Assembly: GCF_003325355.1 (NCBI RefSeq)
Contig: NZ_CP030856.1
Span: 1 to 47,699, forward strand
Source of the DNA: Runella rosea
GTDB lineage: Bacteria; Bacteroidota; Bacteroidia; Cytophagales; Spirosomataceae
Length of the DNA stretch: 47,699 bases
Reading direction: 5' to 3'
Shown here: in pieces, positions 7,650 to 17,244 of the stretch
How the letters are laid out: each line of letters starts with the position of its first letter
Position numbering within the stretch: the stretch's first letter is position 1
Translations under genes and position numbers: made by a program
Notes under the pieces: generated by a model
What the model was told of the DNA's origin: nothing
Databases searched by the model: none
Seen by the model: only the letters and a program-made list of their open reading frames with translations

Positions 7650-8888
7650 ATGAGAAAACTTCTTTTTGTACTATGTTCGGTATTTTTTGCTACACTCACC
7701 ATTGCACAAACCGAACCTTTGGTCAATTCCGTTGAGGCAACCTATCGTGCAGGGTTGCCTCATTTTTTTGATAAAATACAGAAAGGTCAATCCGTAAAAG
7801 TGGCTTATTTGGGTGGTAGCATTACCCGGGCCGATCATGGATGGCGCACTAAAACATTCCAATGGTTGCAAAGCAACTATCCCCAAGCGCAATTTGTGGA
7901 AATCATGGCCGCCATCGGTGGGACAGGCTCAGATTTTGGCGCGTATCGCTTGCAAAACCACGTTCTTCAACACACGCCAGATTTAGTTTTTGTGGAATTT
8001 GCCGTCAACGACAATGGAAAATCTGCGCAGGATGTGAAAGAATCAATGGAAGGAATTGTCCGTCAAATATGGCAACAAAACCGTTCGACTGACATTTGTT
8101 TTGTGTACACTTTCTCCCGTCCGCAGTTAGATTTTTATCAGCGGGGTACATTCCCCGTTTCTGCGTCGGCGATGGAAGTCATCGCCGATTATTACCAAAT
8201 CCCCTCAATTTCAATGGCTTTTCCTGCGGTGAACTTAATCACTGAGGGTAAAATGGTGCTTCAAGGCCAGGCTGGTTCTACCACTGATCCCATGGTTTTT
8301 TCGGCAGATGGAGTGCATCCTTTTCCTGAAACAGGGCATAAAGTATACGCAGAAACCGTAAAAAAACACCTAATTCATCTTCAACTGGTTGGAAAAAAAG
8401 GCAAACACGCGTTGAAAAAGGCATTAATGCCTAATAATTTAGAAAAAGCAAGCCTTTTGGCGCTGGATAAAATCGAAAAAAGTTCGGGTTGGCCACGTGT
8501 CGATTCAGTCGTGGTGGGAAAAGCTTACGCCTCGCTTCTGACCTCCGTTATTGCTTCTGATGACACTTCGGAGTACATCAAGGTACGTTTTAAGGGAACA
8601 AGTTTTGGAATCGTGGATGTGATAGGGCCGAGTAGTGGGCAAATTAGAGTATATATTGACAATGAGCCGCCTCGTTACATCAATCGTTTTGATGAGTATG
8701 CGACCTACTACCGGATGAATTATACCATTATTAACGGTTTAAAAGAGGGAAATCATGAGGTAACCATAAAAGTTTCCCCTGAAAAGCTTGATAAAGCGTT
8801 GATTTTGCAAAAACGCAATAACAAAATAAACAACCCTAAGTTATACGAGAAACAGTTTTTATACTTAGGCGGGATTTTGGTAAAATAA
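7650..8888 (+). CDS. Secreted SGNH/GDSL-family hydrolase
   Basis: A 412-residue protein with signal peptide (M-R-K-L-L-F-V-L-C-S, cleavage near I-A-Q-T). The SGNH hydrolase blocks are visible: nucleophile block Y-L-G-G-S-I-T-R with S57, block III F-A-V-N-D (N120), and the catalytic D-G-V-H-P (D220, H223). The C-terminal part (from about residue 270) looks like a beta-rich accessory domain (V-R-F-K-G-T-S-F-G-I-V-D, I-R-V-Y-I-D) and may bind carbohydrate. Family members deacetylate polysaccharides or cleave esters; the substrate is not readable from sequence. The neighbouring exported sugar enzymes fit a polysaccharide role. Confidence 0.85.
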   Translation: MRKLLFVLCSVFFATLTIAQTEPLVNSVEATYRAGLPHFFDKIQKGQSVKVAYLGGSITRADHGWRTKTFQWLQSNYPQAQFVEIMAAIGGTGSDFGAYRLQNHVLQHTPDLVFVEFAVNDNGKSAQDVKESMEGIVRQIWQQNRSTDICFVYTFSRPQLDFYQRGTFPVSASAMEVIADYYQIPSISMAFPAVNLITEGKMVLQGQAGSTTDPMVFSADGVHPFPETGHKVYAETVKKHLIHLQLVGKKGKHALKKALMPNNLEKASLLALDKIEKSSGWPRVDSVVVGKAYASLLTSVIASDDTSEYIKVRFKGTSFGIVDVIGPSSGQIRVYIDNEPPRYINRFDEYATYYRMNYTIINGLKEGNHEVTIKVSPEKLDKALILQKRNNKINNPKLYEKQFLYLGGILVK

Positions 8889-8938
8889 TAAAACCTTTTA
8901 GTTATGACTATTAGGTATATTATTTTTAGAATTCATAT

Positions 8939-8966
8939 TTTGATAATATAACTGTTCGTACTTTCG
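8939..8966 (+). promoter_or_regulatory. Candidate promoter for the secreted nuclease gene
   Basis: A TTTG (8939-8942) and a near-consensus -7 box TACTTTCG (8959-8966, one mismatch to TAnnTTTG) are separated by 16 bp, 50 bp before the ATG at 9017. Confidence 0.4.
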
Positions 8967-9016
8967 CGACAACATAATTTTACTTCACTCAAATAAAACC
9001 TTCTAAAAAACCATTT

Positions 9017-12000
9017 ATGATTCCACTTTTACTACCCCAAACCCATTTTCATTCTTTAAATCCCGTGCGTTGGCTTCAGCGTTTAGGCTCTTTTTGCCTT
9101 TTAGCCCTGTTGTTAACGGTTTCAACGGTAGCTCGGTCGCAGGCGCCCACGGAGTTGTTTATTTCTGAGTACATTGAAGGAAGCAGCAATAACAAAGCCA
9201 TCGAAATCTACAACGGCACGGGCAGTGCCATCAATTTAGCGACTGGCGGGTACAATATTCAGATGTATTTTAACGGTAATTCTGCTTCGACATTAACCAT
9301 TAATTTAACGGGTACGGTCGCTAGTAATGATGTTTTTGTTATTGCTAATTCATCGGCAAATGCAACCATACTGGCCCAAGCTGATCAAACCAATGGCTCT
9401 GGATGGTTCAATGGTGATGATGTGGTTGTGCTTCGCAAAGGCACTACAATTATTGACGTAATCGGACAAATAGGCTTTGACCCTGGTACCGAATGGGGGA
9501 CAGGACTGACCTCCACCGCCGATAATACCATTCGTCGTAAAGCATCCATTTGTGGGGGCGATGTAAACGGAAGTAATGCGTTTGATCCTGCTACCGAATG
9601 GGATGGCTTTGCCAATGATACATTTGATGGGTTAGGTACGCACTCCGCCACCTGCGGCCCTGTGACTCCTACACTCAACATCAATGATGTTTCTAAAGTG
9701 GAAGGCAATACTAACACCACTACTTATGCATTTACGGTAAGTTTGAGTGCACCTGCGGGGCCAGGTGGTGTCACGTTTGATATTGCGACCGCCGATAATA
9801 CCGCTAGTTCGAGCAGTGATTATGTAACAAAATCATTGACTGGACAAACCATCCCTCAAGGTTCAAATAGTTATAGTTTTGAAGTGGTAGTAAATGGCGA
9901 CGAAACCACCGAGCCAAACGAAACTTTTTTTGTCAATGTAACCAACGTAACTGGTGCAACTGCGGGTGATACACAAGGGCTGGGAACTATCCAAAATGAT
10001 GATATCGCGGTTTCCAAAATACACGAAATTCAAGGAAGTGGCGCAACGACGCCTTTTGCGGGTACAACCGTGGCGATTGAAGGTATTGTAACGCGTACTT
10101 TCCTTGGTTCAACGCGCCTGAACGGTTTTTATGTACAGGAAGAAGATGCCGATACCGACGGCAATCCAGCCACGTCGGAAGGGATTTTTGTTTTTGACCC
10201 TGCCCAACTTTTCAGCGGTAACATCGGCGACAAAGTAAAAGTAACAGGTAAAGCGGCAGAATTTACCTCAAGTGGCAGCAGCTTAACCCAATTGAATGAA
10301 TTGGTGAGTGTACAAAATATGGGTGGAGCTGCTTTACCCGCCATCACCAATGTACAATTACCTGTATCAAATGTGAGCGACCTAGAGCGCTACGAAGGGA
10401 TGCTCGTCGAGGTGAGCGCCGCCACGGGAAATCTTACCGTGACAGAACTGTTTCAGTTAGGCCGTTTTGGACAACTGGTACTCTCAGCAAACGGTGACAG
10501 CAACCAACCTGGCACTGATGCTCGTTTGGATCAATACACGCAGTTTAATACGCCAAGCGTATCAGGTTATTCAGACTATCTGGCTCAGATTGCTAAAAGA
10601 AGGATTTATTTGGATGATGGAGTGGGTTCGCAAAACCCTGACCCCATTATTTTTGGAAGAGGTGGTAATCCCCTTAGCGCTTCCAATACCCTTCGTACTG
10701 GCGACGAGGCCGTGAGTGTTGTGGGTGTGTTAGACCATCGTTTTGAAGGTTACCGAATCCAGACCTTGACCAGCCCTAATTTCATGGCAACCAATGCCCG
10801 CCCAGCTACGCCGCCCGCTCTTGGTGGAACGTTGAAAGTAGCAAGCTTCAATGTGCTCAACTATTTCAACGGAAACGGTTCGGGCGGTGGATTTCCTACT
10901 TCGCGGGGGGCGGATAATGTCGCCGAATTTGATCGTCAAAGGGCTAAAATTCTGAACGCAATCATTGCTTCAGGAGCCGATGTAGTTGGTTTGATGGAAA
11001 TTGAAAATGACGGTTTTGGAGCCACGAGCGCTATTCAAGATTTAGTGAATGGATTAAACGGCATTGCGGGTGCGGGCACCTATAGTTTTATCAATTCAGG
11101 TAATATTTCGACCGACGAAATAACGGTTGCCATGATTTATAAACCAGCCGCCGTCAGTCCCGTTGGCGATTCGAAAGCCATTCCTTTTGATTTCGGCACA
11201 GGCTCGTTTACGGTGGTAGGAAGACGTTCATTAGCTCAAACATTCCAACAGGTTTCGACGGGTGAAGCGTTTACGGCCGTAGTAAACCATTTAAAATCAA
11301 AAGGTAGCAGCTCGGGTGGTGCGGGAGATGCTGATTCTGGCGATGGGCAAGGCTTCTCTAACGGGACACGTACCCGTCAGGCGCAGGATGTAGCCGCATG
11401 GTTGTTAACAAACCCAACGGGCACGACTGACCCTGATTACCTCATTTTGGGCGATTTGAATGCGTACGCTAAAGAAGACCCATTGACGGCTTTTGCAAAT
11501 GCTGGTTTCGGAAACCTGCTTCCTTTGACGTCGTATTCATACGTTTTTGACGGTCAACTTGGTTCGCTTGACCACGCGCTAGGAAGTGCTACTTTGGCAT
11601 TACAGAAAACAGGTGCCGAAAAATGGCACATCAACGCCGACGAGCCAACCGTTTTAGACTATAACACAGAATTTAAAACTTCAGGCCTTGTTTCTTCATT
11701 GTACAGCACTGAGCCTTATCGGTCTTCCGACCATGATCCAGTTTTGGTTGGACTGAATTTATGTACTACGCCCACAATCAGTAACGTAGTTGTAACCCAA
11801 CCTACTTGTTTGAGTGCTACTGGCAGTGTTGTAATTACCGCCACTGGTACAGGTACATTGGAGTACAATTTGAATAATATAGGTTGGCAGGAATCGAATA
11901 CTTTCAGCGGCTTGACTTCGGGAAATTACATCCTCGTGGTGCGCTCGAAAGCCAATACATCTTGTTCCACAACCTATGCAAGCAACCCCGTTGTGGTTAA

Positions 12001-12868
12001 TGCCGCTCCGCTTGTCCCTTCAGTATTCAACGTTTCAGGTGGTGGTGGTAAATGCAGTGGCAACAATGGAAACGGTGTTGTGCCATCATTTACTATTACG
12101 TTGAGTGGTTCACAAACCAACGTAAATTATCAACTCCTTCGCAATGGTTCTCCCGTGGGTAGCGCGGTAGCGGGCACGGGTAGCTCGTTGACATTTACGC
12201 AGACCGAGCAGGGTGCTTATACGGTTTCGGCGACTTCAACGACTGGTTGTACATCAGCCATGACAGGAGAAGCCATTATTTACACCAACAGTCGCCCCGA
12301 TAAATTTAAGGTGTCGGGTGGTGGAAATTACTGCGTTGGTAGTGCCGGTGTGGAAGTGGGTATGGAGGATTCTGAAGCAGGCGTTAATTATCTGCTGAAA
12401 AAGAATAATGTAAGTACGGGAATTTTGGTTGCAGGAACAGGCAGCGCAATTAGTTTTGGATTGCAGCCTGCGGGCACTTACACGGTAGATGCCATCAACG
12501 CCGCCACGGGTTGTGACGCTAACATGAACGGCTCAGCGGTTGTTTTGGCCAAAAATTGTAACGGAAGAGTAGGAGCGGAAACCTTCGATTCTGATGATTC
12601 CTCTGACGAAAATGTGTGGGCGGCAATTGCGCCTAACCCTGTGATTGGAAGAGAGTTTACACTTTTGGTGAAAGGAATGGCGGGTAAAACCGTAGAGTGG
12701 CAATTGCTGAATGTGCAGGGAACTGTGGCTATATCAAGCCGATTTGTGAGTGGTAGTAACGCCCATCGTCAAACCCTTGCTGTGCCTCAATTAGCGGCTG
12801 GTTCGTATTTGCTAAACGTTCAGTCAAGCGGTAAAAGTCTAACATTGAAAGTGATGAAAGCAGAATAA
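9017..12868 (+). CDS. ExeM/NucH-type extracellular nuclease with type IX sorting domain
   Basis: A 1283-residue secreted multidomain protein. In order: signal peptide (to about residue 42); lamin-tail domain (E-L-F-I-S-E-Y-I-E-G-S-S-N-N-K, about 46-195); Calx-beta-like domain (about 220-328, ending G-T-I-Q-N-D-D); OB-fold nuclease-associated domain (about 335-440); endonuclease/exonuclease/phosphatase domain (about 602-910) with F-N-V-L-N-Y-F, G-L-M-E-I-E-N-D, N-H-L-K-S-K-G, G-D-L-N-A-Y and the final S-D-H-D-P; Ig-like or PKD-like repeats; and a C-terminal type IX sorting domain (A-P-N-P-V to L-K-V-M-K). It probably degrades extracellular DNA for nutrient or biofilm turnover. It ends at a strong bidirectional terminator. 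Confidence 0.92.
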   Translation: MIPLLLPQTHFHSLNPVRWLQRLGSFCLLALLLTVSTVARSQAPTELFISEYIEGSSNNKAIEIYNGTGSAINLATGGYNIQMYFNGNSASTLTINLTGTVASNDVFVIANSSANATILAQADQTNGSGWFNGDDVVVLRKGTTIIDVIGQIGFDPGTEWGTGLTSTADNTIRRKASICGGDVNGSNAFDPATEWDGFANDTFDGLGTHSATCGPVTPTLNINDVSKVEGNTNTTTYAFTVSLSAPAGPGGVTFDIATADNTASSSSDYVTKSLTGQTIPQGSNSYSFEVVVNGDETTEPNETFFVNVTNVTGATAGDTQGLGTIQNDDIAVSKIHEIQGSGATTPFAGTTVAIEGIVTRTFLGSTRLNGFYVQEEDADTDGNPATSEGIFVFDPAQLFSGNIGDKVKVTGKAAEFTSSGSSLTQLNELVSVQNMGGAALPAITNVQLPVSNVSDLERYEGMLVEVSAATGNLTVTELFQLGRFGQLVLSANGDSNQPGTDARLDQYTQFNTPSVSGYSDYLAQIAKRRIYLDDGVGSQNPDPIIFGRGGNPLSASNTLRTGDEAVSVVGVLDHRFEGYRIQTLTSPNFMATNARPATPPALGGTLKVASFNVLNYFNGNGSGGGFPTSRGADNVAEFDRQRAKILNAIIASGADVVGLMEIENDGFGATSAIQDLVNGLNGIAGAGTYSFINSGNISTDEITVAMIYKPAAVSPVGDSKAIPFDFGTGSFTVVGRRSLAQTFQQVSTGEAFTAVVNHLKSKGSSSGGAGDADSGDGQGFSNGTRTRQAQDVAAWLLTNPTGTTDPDYLILGDLNAYAKEDPLTAFANAGFGNLLPLTSYSYVFDGQLGSLDHALGSATLALQKTGAEKWHINADEPTVLDYNTEFKTSGLVSSLYSTEPYRSSDHDPVLVGLNLCTTPTISNVVVTQPTCLSATGSVVITATGTGTLEYNLNNIGWQESNTFSGLTSGNYILVVRSKANTSCSTTYASNPVVVNAAPLVPSVFNVSGGGGKCSGNNGNGVVPSFTITLSGSQTNVNYQLLRNGSPVGSAVAGTGSSLTFTQTEQGAYTVSATSTTGCTSAMTGEAIIYTNSRPDKFKVSGGGNYCVGSAGVEVGMEDSEAGVNYLLKKNNVSTGILVAGTGSAISFGLQPAGTYTVDAINAATGCDANMNGSAVVLAKNCNGRVGAETFDSDDSSDENVWAAIAPNPVIGREFTLLVKGMAGKTVEWQLLNVQGTVAISSRFVSGSNAHRQTLAVPQLAAGSYLLNVQSSGKSLTLKVMKAE

Positions 12869-12887
12869 CTTTTCATCCATTAAACGC

Positions 12888-12945
12888 AAAAAAAAGACAG
12901 CGAGTCTGGTGCACATTTTTGGCACCGACTCGCTGTCTTTTTTAA
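12888..12945. terminator. Bidirectional terminator between nuclease and sulfur locus
   Basis: AAAAAAGACAGCGAGTC pairs perfectly with GACTCGCTGTCTTTTTT, extended by GGTGC/GGCACC with one bulged base. A/T runs flank both sides, so it can stop both convergent transcripts. Confidence 0.9.
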
Positions 12946-12961
12946 GTAAATTCTTTGGAAA

Positions 12962-13465
12962 TTAATTCGGTAATTTATCCCTAAAATACCCATAAGCCCA
13001 GGTGCCTGCCACGGCACTTAGCAACGTGACAATCACAGCCATATAACCACTGCCGATTTGGGCAAATAAAGGCCCAGGACAAGCGCCTGTAATGGCCCAG
13101 CCTAGACCAAAAATAAGGCCGCCATAGATTTGCCCTCGCTGAAATTTCTTGGGGTGAAACTGAACGGTTTCGCCAGATAATGTCTTGATATTGAATTTTT
13201 TAATCAAAAATACAGAAATCATTCCGACCACTACTGCGCTTCCAATAACGCCATACATGTGGAAACTTTGCAGGCGGAACATCTCCTGAATACGGAACCA
13301 AGAAATGATTTCGGCTTTGACAAAAACAATCCCGAAAAGAACCCCAACAATCAGGTATTTGATATTACTGACCCAACTTTCGGGTTGCGCCATGTCATTA
13401 GGAGCTTCACAGGCGAAGGGCTGTTCATCTTGCTCAATGGGTGGAGAAACTTGCTGAAAACTCAT
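12962..13465 (-). CDS. YeeE/YedE-family sulfur transporter, second half
   Basis: A 167-residue membrane protein. The ATG at 13465 (M-S-F-Q-Q-V) is preferred; the frame could extend to a TTG at 13495. It carries the C-terminal half of a YeeE/YedE (DUF395) transporter, with the conserved cysteine motif I-T-G-A-C-P-G-P (C129) in a Gly-rich helix and about four membrane helices. YeeE of other bacteria takes up thiosulfate through conserved cysteines. In many Bacteroidota the two halves are separate adjacent genes, as here. It is the last gene of the porin-YeeE1-YeeE2 operon, 30 bp after the first half. Confidence 0.88.
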   Translation of the reverse strand: MSFQQVSPPIEQDEQPFACEAPNDMAQPESWVSNIKYLIVGVLFGIVFVKAEIISWFRIQEMFRLQSFHMYGVIGSAVVVGMISVFLIKKFNIKTLSGETVQFHPKKFQRGQIYGGLIFGLGWAITGACPGPLFAQIGSGYMAVIVTLLSAVAGTWAYGYFRDKLPN

Positions 13466-13495
13466 TGTTATATTTTTTAGTGTTTTGTGTTTCAA

Positions 13496-14071
13496 TTAAA
13501 ATAATTTGAAAATAAAGGGCATTAATAAGTGAGTCATGGTAAAACCGCCCACCATAAAACAGCAGGTTGCGATGAGAGATGGAACCTGGAGGTTTGACAA
13601 ACCCATGATGGCGTGCCCAGACGTACAGCCACCTGCATAGCGCGTACCAAATCCAACCATAAAACCACCCAATACGAAGAAAATAAATCCTTTAAGCGAA
13701 AATAGCGCCTCCATGCTAAACAAATCGGCGGGCATCAATCCCGAAAAATCCTGAATTCCTAACGCTCGCAAATCAGCCATTGTGTTTTCTGAAAGTTGGA
13801 AAGCGTTGGGATTTTCCATAAAGTTGGTGGCAATCATTCCTCCAAAAAATACACCAAGGACGAAGACCAAATTCCAGATTTCTTTTTTCCAATCATACTT
13901 GAAAAAAGAAATATTGGCTGGAAAACAGGCCGCACAAATGTGCCGCAGTGAGGATGAGATACCAAAAGATTTATTTCCAATCAATAATAATGTGGGGACG
14001 GTCAGCCCAATCAGCGGCCCAGCCACGTACCACGGCCAAGGTTGACGAATCAGTTCAATGAATTGTTGCAT
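13496..14071 (-). CDS. YeeE/YedE-family sulfur transporter, first half
   Basis: A 191-residue membrane protein with the N-terminal YeeE/YedE signature R-Y-A-G-G-C-T-S-G-H (C149) and an additional C-A-A-C (residues 46-49) early in the protein. It should pair with the following gene to form a complete thiosulfate or sulfur-compound permease in the inner membrane. It lies 12 bp after the porin gene and shares its promoter. The adjacent SoxB-like, TsdA-like and persulfide-handling genes support thiosulfate as the cargo; this is an inference. Confidence 0.88.
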   Translation of the reverse strand: MQQFIELIRQPWPWYVAGPLIGLTVPTLLLIGNKSFGISSSLRHICAACFPANISFFKYDWKKEIWNLVFVLGVFFGGMIATNFMENPNAFQLSENTMADLRALGIQDFSGLMPADLFSMEALFSLKGFIFFVLGGFMVGFGTRYAGGCTSGHAIMGLSNLQVPSLIATCCFMVGGFTMTHLLMPFIFKLF

Positions 14072-14083
14072 GCGAATGTTTAA

Positions 14084-15481
14084 TTAATAGTGATAATTGA
14101 GAATTAAGTTGAAGTGAGACATATTTACTTTGTTGAATACATAGCGCTCGTTTTGGTATGTTTCGCCAATTTCATCTTTTCGAACAACCAACAGCAAGGC
14201 GTTTAATCCTTTTAGGTATTTTTCAAATTGATACGTAACGCCTAAGTTAATTTGAGAGTACGAAGGCATTCCGTATTTGTTAAGTGCGAAATTTTTAGTG
14301 TCTGGCAGTTGGAAATACCCGCCGCTGATTTCAATTTTTAGGTTCTTTATTGGCTTATAAAAGGTATTGATACTCGTAGCGGTTACGTCCCCAAATCCTT
14401 CGTTTCGCTCGCGGGGCATAAACGTATAAAAAGGTTCTCGGCCCCATTCACGCGGCATGAGGTACCTGCCTTCGGCGGTGATTCTGGTGGCATTGATGTA
14501 CCAATCAAACTTGGATGATTGCCGCCCGATTCGGCCTGAAATAACCGTTGACGTTGCTCCAGATTGGGTATAAGCCTGCGCAGGGTCTGTATTTCCACCG
14601 TTTCCCAAGGCATTTTGTTTGACTAATTGCCCACCTATAAACCAATTTTTCCCAGCCACGGTTTTTGATTTCCATTCTGCTTTCAGAAAACCCGTGTTAG
14701 CTATGTTTTCAAGGTAGGTATCCCAAAACTCAATCGACCATTGTTTTTTGCGGTAGGTTGCGCCAAAAATCCCGACTCCTTTTGATTCCGTATTTCCTTT
14801 GTACTGAGAGGTTTTGCCGTTTATATCGACTCCTACGGGGTAAATACCCATGCTTTCACCCACTTCAAACCACCGAACGGTTGAGCGCGGAGAAATCCGC
14901 CAAATGTATTCGCCGTGGAGTTTAAAGTTTGTCCATTCATTGATATCTACCACGGCAGCCTCGGTCAGGGTGGGCCGCATTCGTCCGTCCTGCGGATTGA
15001 TAAAGGGTGACTGTGGAATTTGCCGACCGATGGTCACAAGTGATTTTTTACCGAAGTGGGTTTTGATAAATAACTCCTCCAGTCGGTCCAAATCTTCGTG
15101 GTCGTTGGGACGCTCAATGTCAAAAAGTCCAATCTCGTAGCGATTGACTTGGCCCGTCAGCGGGTCGGCTTTGGCGAGGTCAGTGGATTTGATATTAAAC
15201 ATGAAAAAACCACTCAGACCCAGCTGAAAACGCTTGAAAAATTTAGGTGTTTCGTAGCCAATTCCTGCCCCTGCCCCCCACGCAAAAGCATCACTCAGAT
15301 TCCCGTCATTTACGGTGCCTGACCAATAAGACCGGGCATGACCATAAAAGCGTCCGTTGGCAAAAAAGTGATTCAACGTATTGGTATCTTTTTCTATTTC
15401 TCGGTGACTATGTATGCCTTGTCCATAAACACGACTTAACATACCTGACAACAATATTAGAATATAAAAAGTGCGATTCAT
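14084..15481 (-). CDS. OprD-like outer-membrane porin
   Basis: A 465-residue protein with signal peptide (M-N-R-T-F-Y-I-L-I-L-L, cleavage near Y-G-Q-G). Features of OprD-type beta-barrels of Bacteroidota are visible: N-H-F-F-A-N-G-R-F-Y-G-H-A-R-S near the start, G-R-Q-I-P-Q-S-P-F-I-N-P-Q-D-G-R-M, alternating aromatic strands and a C-terminal H-Y. It is the first gene of an operon with the two YeeE halves, suggesting it admits the sulfur compound across the outer membrane. Its promoter carries the CRP-like site at 15546-15559. Confidence 0.82.
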   Translation of the reverse strand: MNRTFYILILLSGMLSRVYGQGIHSHREIEKDTNTLNHFFANGRFYGHARSYWSGTVNDGNLSDAFAWGAGAGIGYETPKFFKRFQLGLSGFFMFNIKSTDLAKADPLTGQVNRYEIGLFDIERPNDHEDLDRLEELFIKTHFGKKSLVTIGRQIPQSPFINPQDGRMRPTLTEAAVVDINEWTNFKLHGEYIWRISPRSTVRWFEVGESMGIYPVGVDINGKTSQYKGNTESKGVGIFGATYRKKQWSIEFWDTYLENIANTGFLKAEWKSKTVAGKNWFIGGQLVKQNALGNGGNTDPAQAYTQSGATSTVISGRIGRQSSKFDWYINATRITAEGRYLMPREWGREPFYTFMPRERNEGFGDVTATSINTFYKPIKNLKIEISGGYFQLPDTKNFALNKYGMPSYSQINLGVTYQFEKYLKGLNALLLVVRKDEIGETYQNERYVFNKVNMSHFNLILNYHY

Positions 15482-15515
15482 TTTCTTCTCTGCCTAGTGT
15501 TTTGAAATAACAACA

Positions 15516-15559
15516 CAAAAGTACAGGTTAGAAAAAGGCCCTTCCGTGACAAATGTTAC
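15516..15559 (-). promoter_or_regulatory. CRP-like class II promoter of porin-yeeE operon
   Basis: Read in the direction of transcription: GTAACATTTGTCAC (15559-15546), 22 bp, then -7 box TACTTTTG (15523-15516), then 34 bp to the ATG. The palindrome overlaps the stop codon of the SoxB-like gene. Confidence 0.85.
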
Positions 15560-17229
15560 CTAAAGGTATAATCTACCCCAAAAACTTGACTTAAAAGATT
15601 CTGCGGAGCGTCTAGGATGGTGGCATCGTGGCGTAAAGCGGGCGTAACGGGAGAAAATTCACGCAAATATTCTTTCATCACTGTATGCAAGGTATAGGAA
15701 GTAAGCCTTGTTTCTTTCACTCCTTTGAGGCGACAAAGCATATCATCGGGGTCGCCGTCTCGCTCGCAAGCGCATATGGTGTAGGTTTTGTCAAGATTGA
15801 GAGGCTGACCGCCGATGGTCACTTTTTGCACCCGTTGACCCACTCTTTCCTTTGCTTTAAATTCTATCTGCATCCCTTTAAACCGTATCAGCCAGCCTCC
15901 AAAACGTTTGGATGCATCTTGGGCAAATACGTTTTGCAATTCTTTTTCGAGCCATTCCATGAGTTGCTGGCCCGTTGCTTTGGCTGTTTTGACGTTAGAA
16001 TCAATGGGAAGCATGTCAAAAAGATAACCTTCGGTGATGGCCACTTTTTCATCTTTGCCTGCGGTTAGGGGTGGGCAAAATCGAAAACCGTTTGACAAGG
16101 CTATATCTGTATTAACTTTCCATTTGAGGGCGTCCACGATTAAGGTATCAATGGTGTTTTCGACCACAAAATTTCGGTATAAGGGTAAAGTACTGTACCC
16201 GATAATACGATTTATTTCAGCCCGGTACGGTTTTTCAATTTGTTCTATTAACTCCTGTATTTCCTTTTTTGCGGGATATTTTTTAGGGTCAACTTCAATA
16301 AGTTCGTATGAGTCTCCCGTGATTTTTCCGCTTTCAACGCGTAGGTCGAGTTTACCGACGAAAGAGCCAAAAGCCCCTGGTTCGACAATTTTGGTGTATT
16401 CGGCTTGAATTGGTTTTCGTACACGCTCGTGCGTATCAGCCCCAAAAATATAGTCAACTCCTTTACAGTCAGGGTTGTTGCCCAAAGCAATTTGCTGGCT
16501 AAGCCCTAAATGCGAAAGTAAAATTACAAAATCGCATTGTTCTTGTTCTTTCAGCAAAGTCACGTATTCTTTTAAACTTTCTTCGGGTTTGGCGTAAATG
16601 ATTCCTTTGCTGTACATCGGAGATTGACGAATCGGCACCAACGGGTCGGTATATCCCAAAAAACCGATTTTAATCCCCAATCGATTGAAAATCTGGTAGG
16701 GTTGAAAAATGAGATTTCCCCGTTTGCCGTCGCCTGCGTCGTGGTACATATTGGCGCAGACTTTGGGCGTCAGTAGCCCGCCCATCAGGTGCTGCATGTT
16801 TTGTTTGTTGTACACCACTTCCCAGTTTCCGGGAAGATACAGGTCATAATTCAGCGCATTCAAAAGCGGAACAAACGCTTTTCCCGTGGTTTTGATGGCC
16901 AGCATACTGCCCTGAAACATATCGCCCGTATCCATTACGATGGTATTGGTCGGATTCTGTTTGCGTAATACGTCCAAGGCTGTTGCCAAATGCGCGTAGC
17001 CTCCTGCTTTACGAAAGGTAAGTTGGTTATTCTCCCAAAATAGCTCATCGTGGGGGTGAAGCTGGCAGTGGACGTCGGTGGTTTGTAAGAATGTTATTGT
17101 TCCGCTTTTGGCGTGGTTACTTTTTTTGGAATTTGTGTTTTCTTCAGAAGCCGATAGGGGAGGCGTACTTCCCAAAATGGCCCCTGTAAACAAACCTGAT
17201 TGGAGGAATTTGCGGCGAGAAGGCATCAT
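15556..17229 (-). CDS. SoxB-like periplasmic metallophosphoesterase (thiosulfohydrolase-like)
   Basis: A 557-residue protein of the 5'-nucleotidase/SoxB superfamily. The N-terminus has a twin-arginine motif (S-R-R-K-F-L-Q-S-G), as expected for SoxB. Metal-site motifs: T-T-D-V-H (D52, H54), G-D-M-F-Q-G-S (D103), G-N-W-E (N135, with Trp where nucleotidases have the catalytic His), S-H-L-G (H240), and G-A-D-T-H (D265, H267), where nucleotidases have G-x-H-x-H. A C-terminal 5'-nucleotidase domain follows. Context with TsdA-like and DsrE-like genes in one operon points to a sulfur-oxidation role rather than nucleotide hydrolysis. No SoxA, SoxX, SoxY or SoxZ is present, so its carrier, if any, is unknown. 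Confidence 0.78.
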   Translation of the reverse strand: MMPSRRKFLQSGLFTGAILGSTPPLSASEENTNSKKSNHAKSGTITFLQTTDVHCQLHPHDELFWENNQLTFRKAGGYAHLATALDVLRKQNPTNTIVMDTGDMFQGSMLAIKTTGKAFVPLLNALNYDLYLPGNWEVVYNKQNMQHLMGGLLTPKVCANMYHDAGDGKRGNLIFQPYQIFNRLGIKIGFLGYTDPLVPIRQSPMYSKGIIYAKPEESLKEYVTLLKEQEQCDFVILLSHLGLSQQIALGNNPDCKGVDYIFGADTHERVRKPIQAEYTKIVEPGAFGSFVGKLDLRVESGKITGDSYELIEVDPKKYPAKKEIQELIEQIEKPYRAEINRIIGYSTLPLYRNFVVENTIDTLIVDALKWKVNTDIALSNGFRFCPPLTAGKDEKVAITEGYLFDMLPIDSNVKTAKATGQQLMEWLEKELQNVFAQDASKRFGGWLIRFKGMQIEFKAKERVGQRVQKVTIGGQPLNLDKTYTICACERDGDPDDMLCRLKGVKETRLTSYTLHTVMKEYLREFSPVTPALRHDATILDAPQNLLSQVFGVDYTFR

Positions 17230-17244
17230 TGATAAAGGTTTAGA

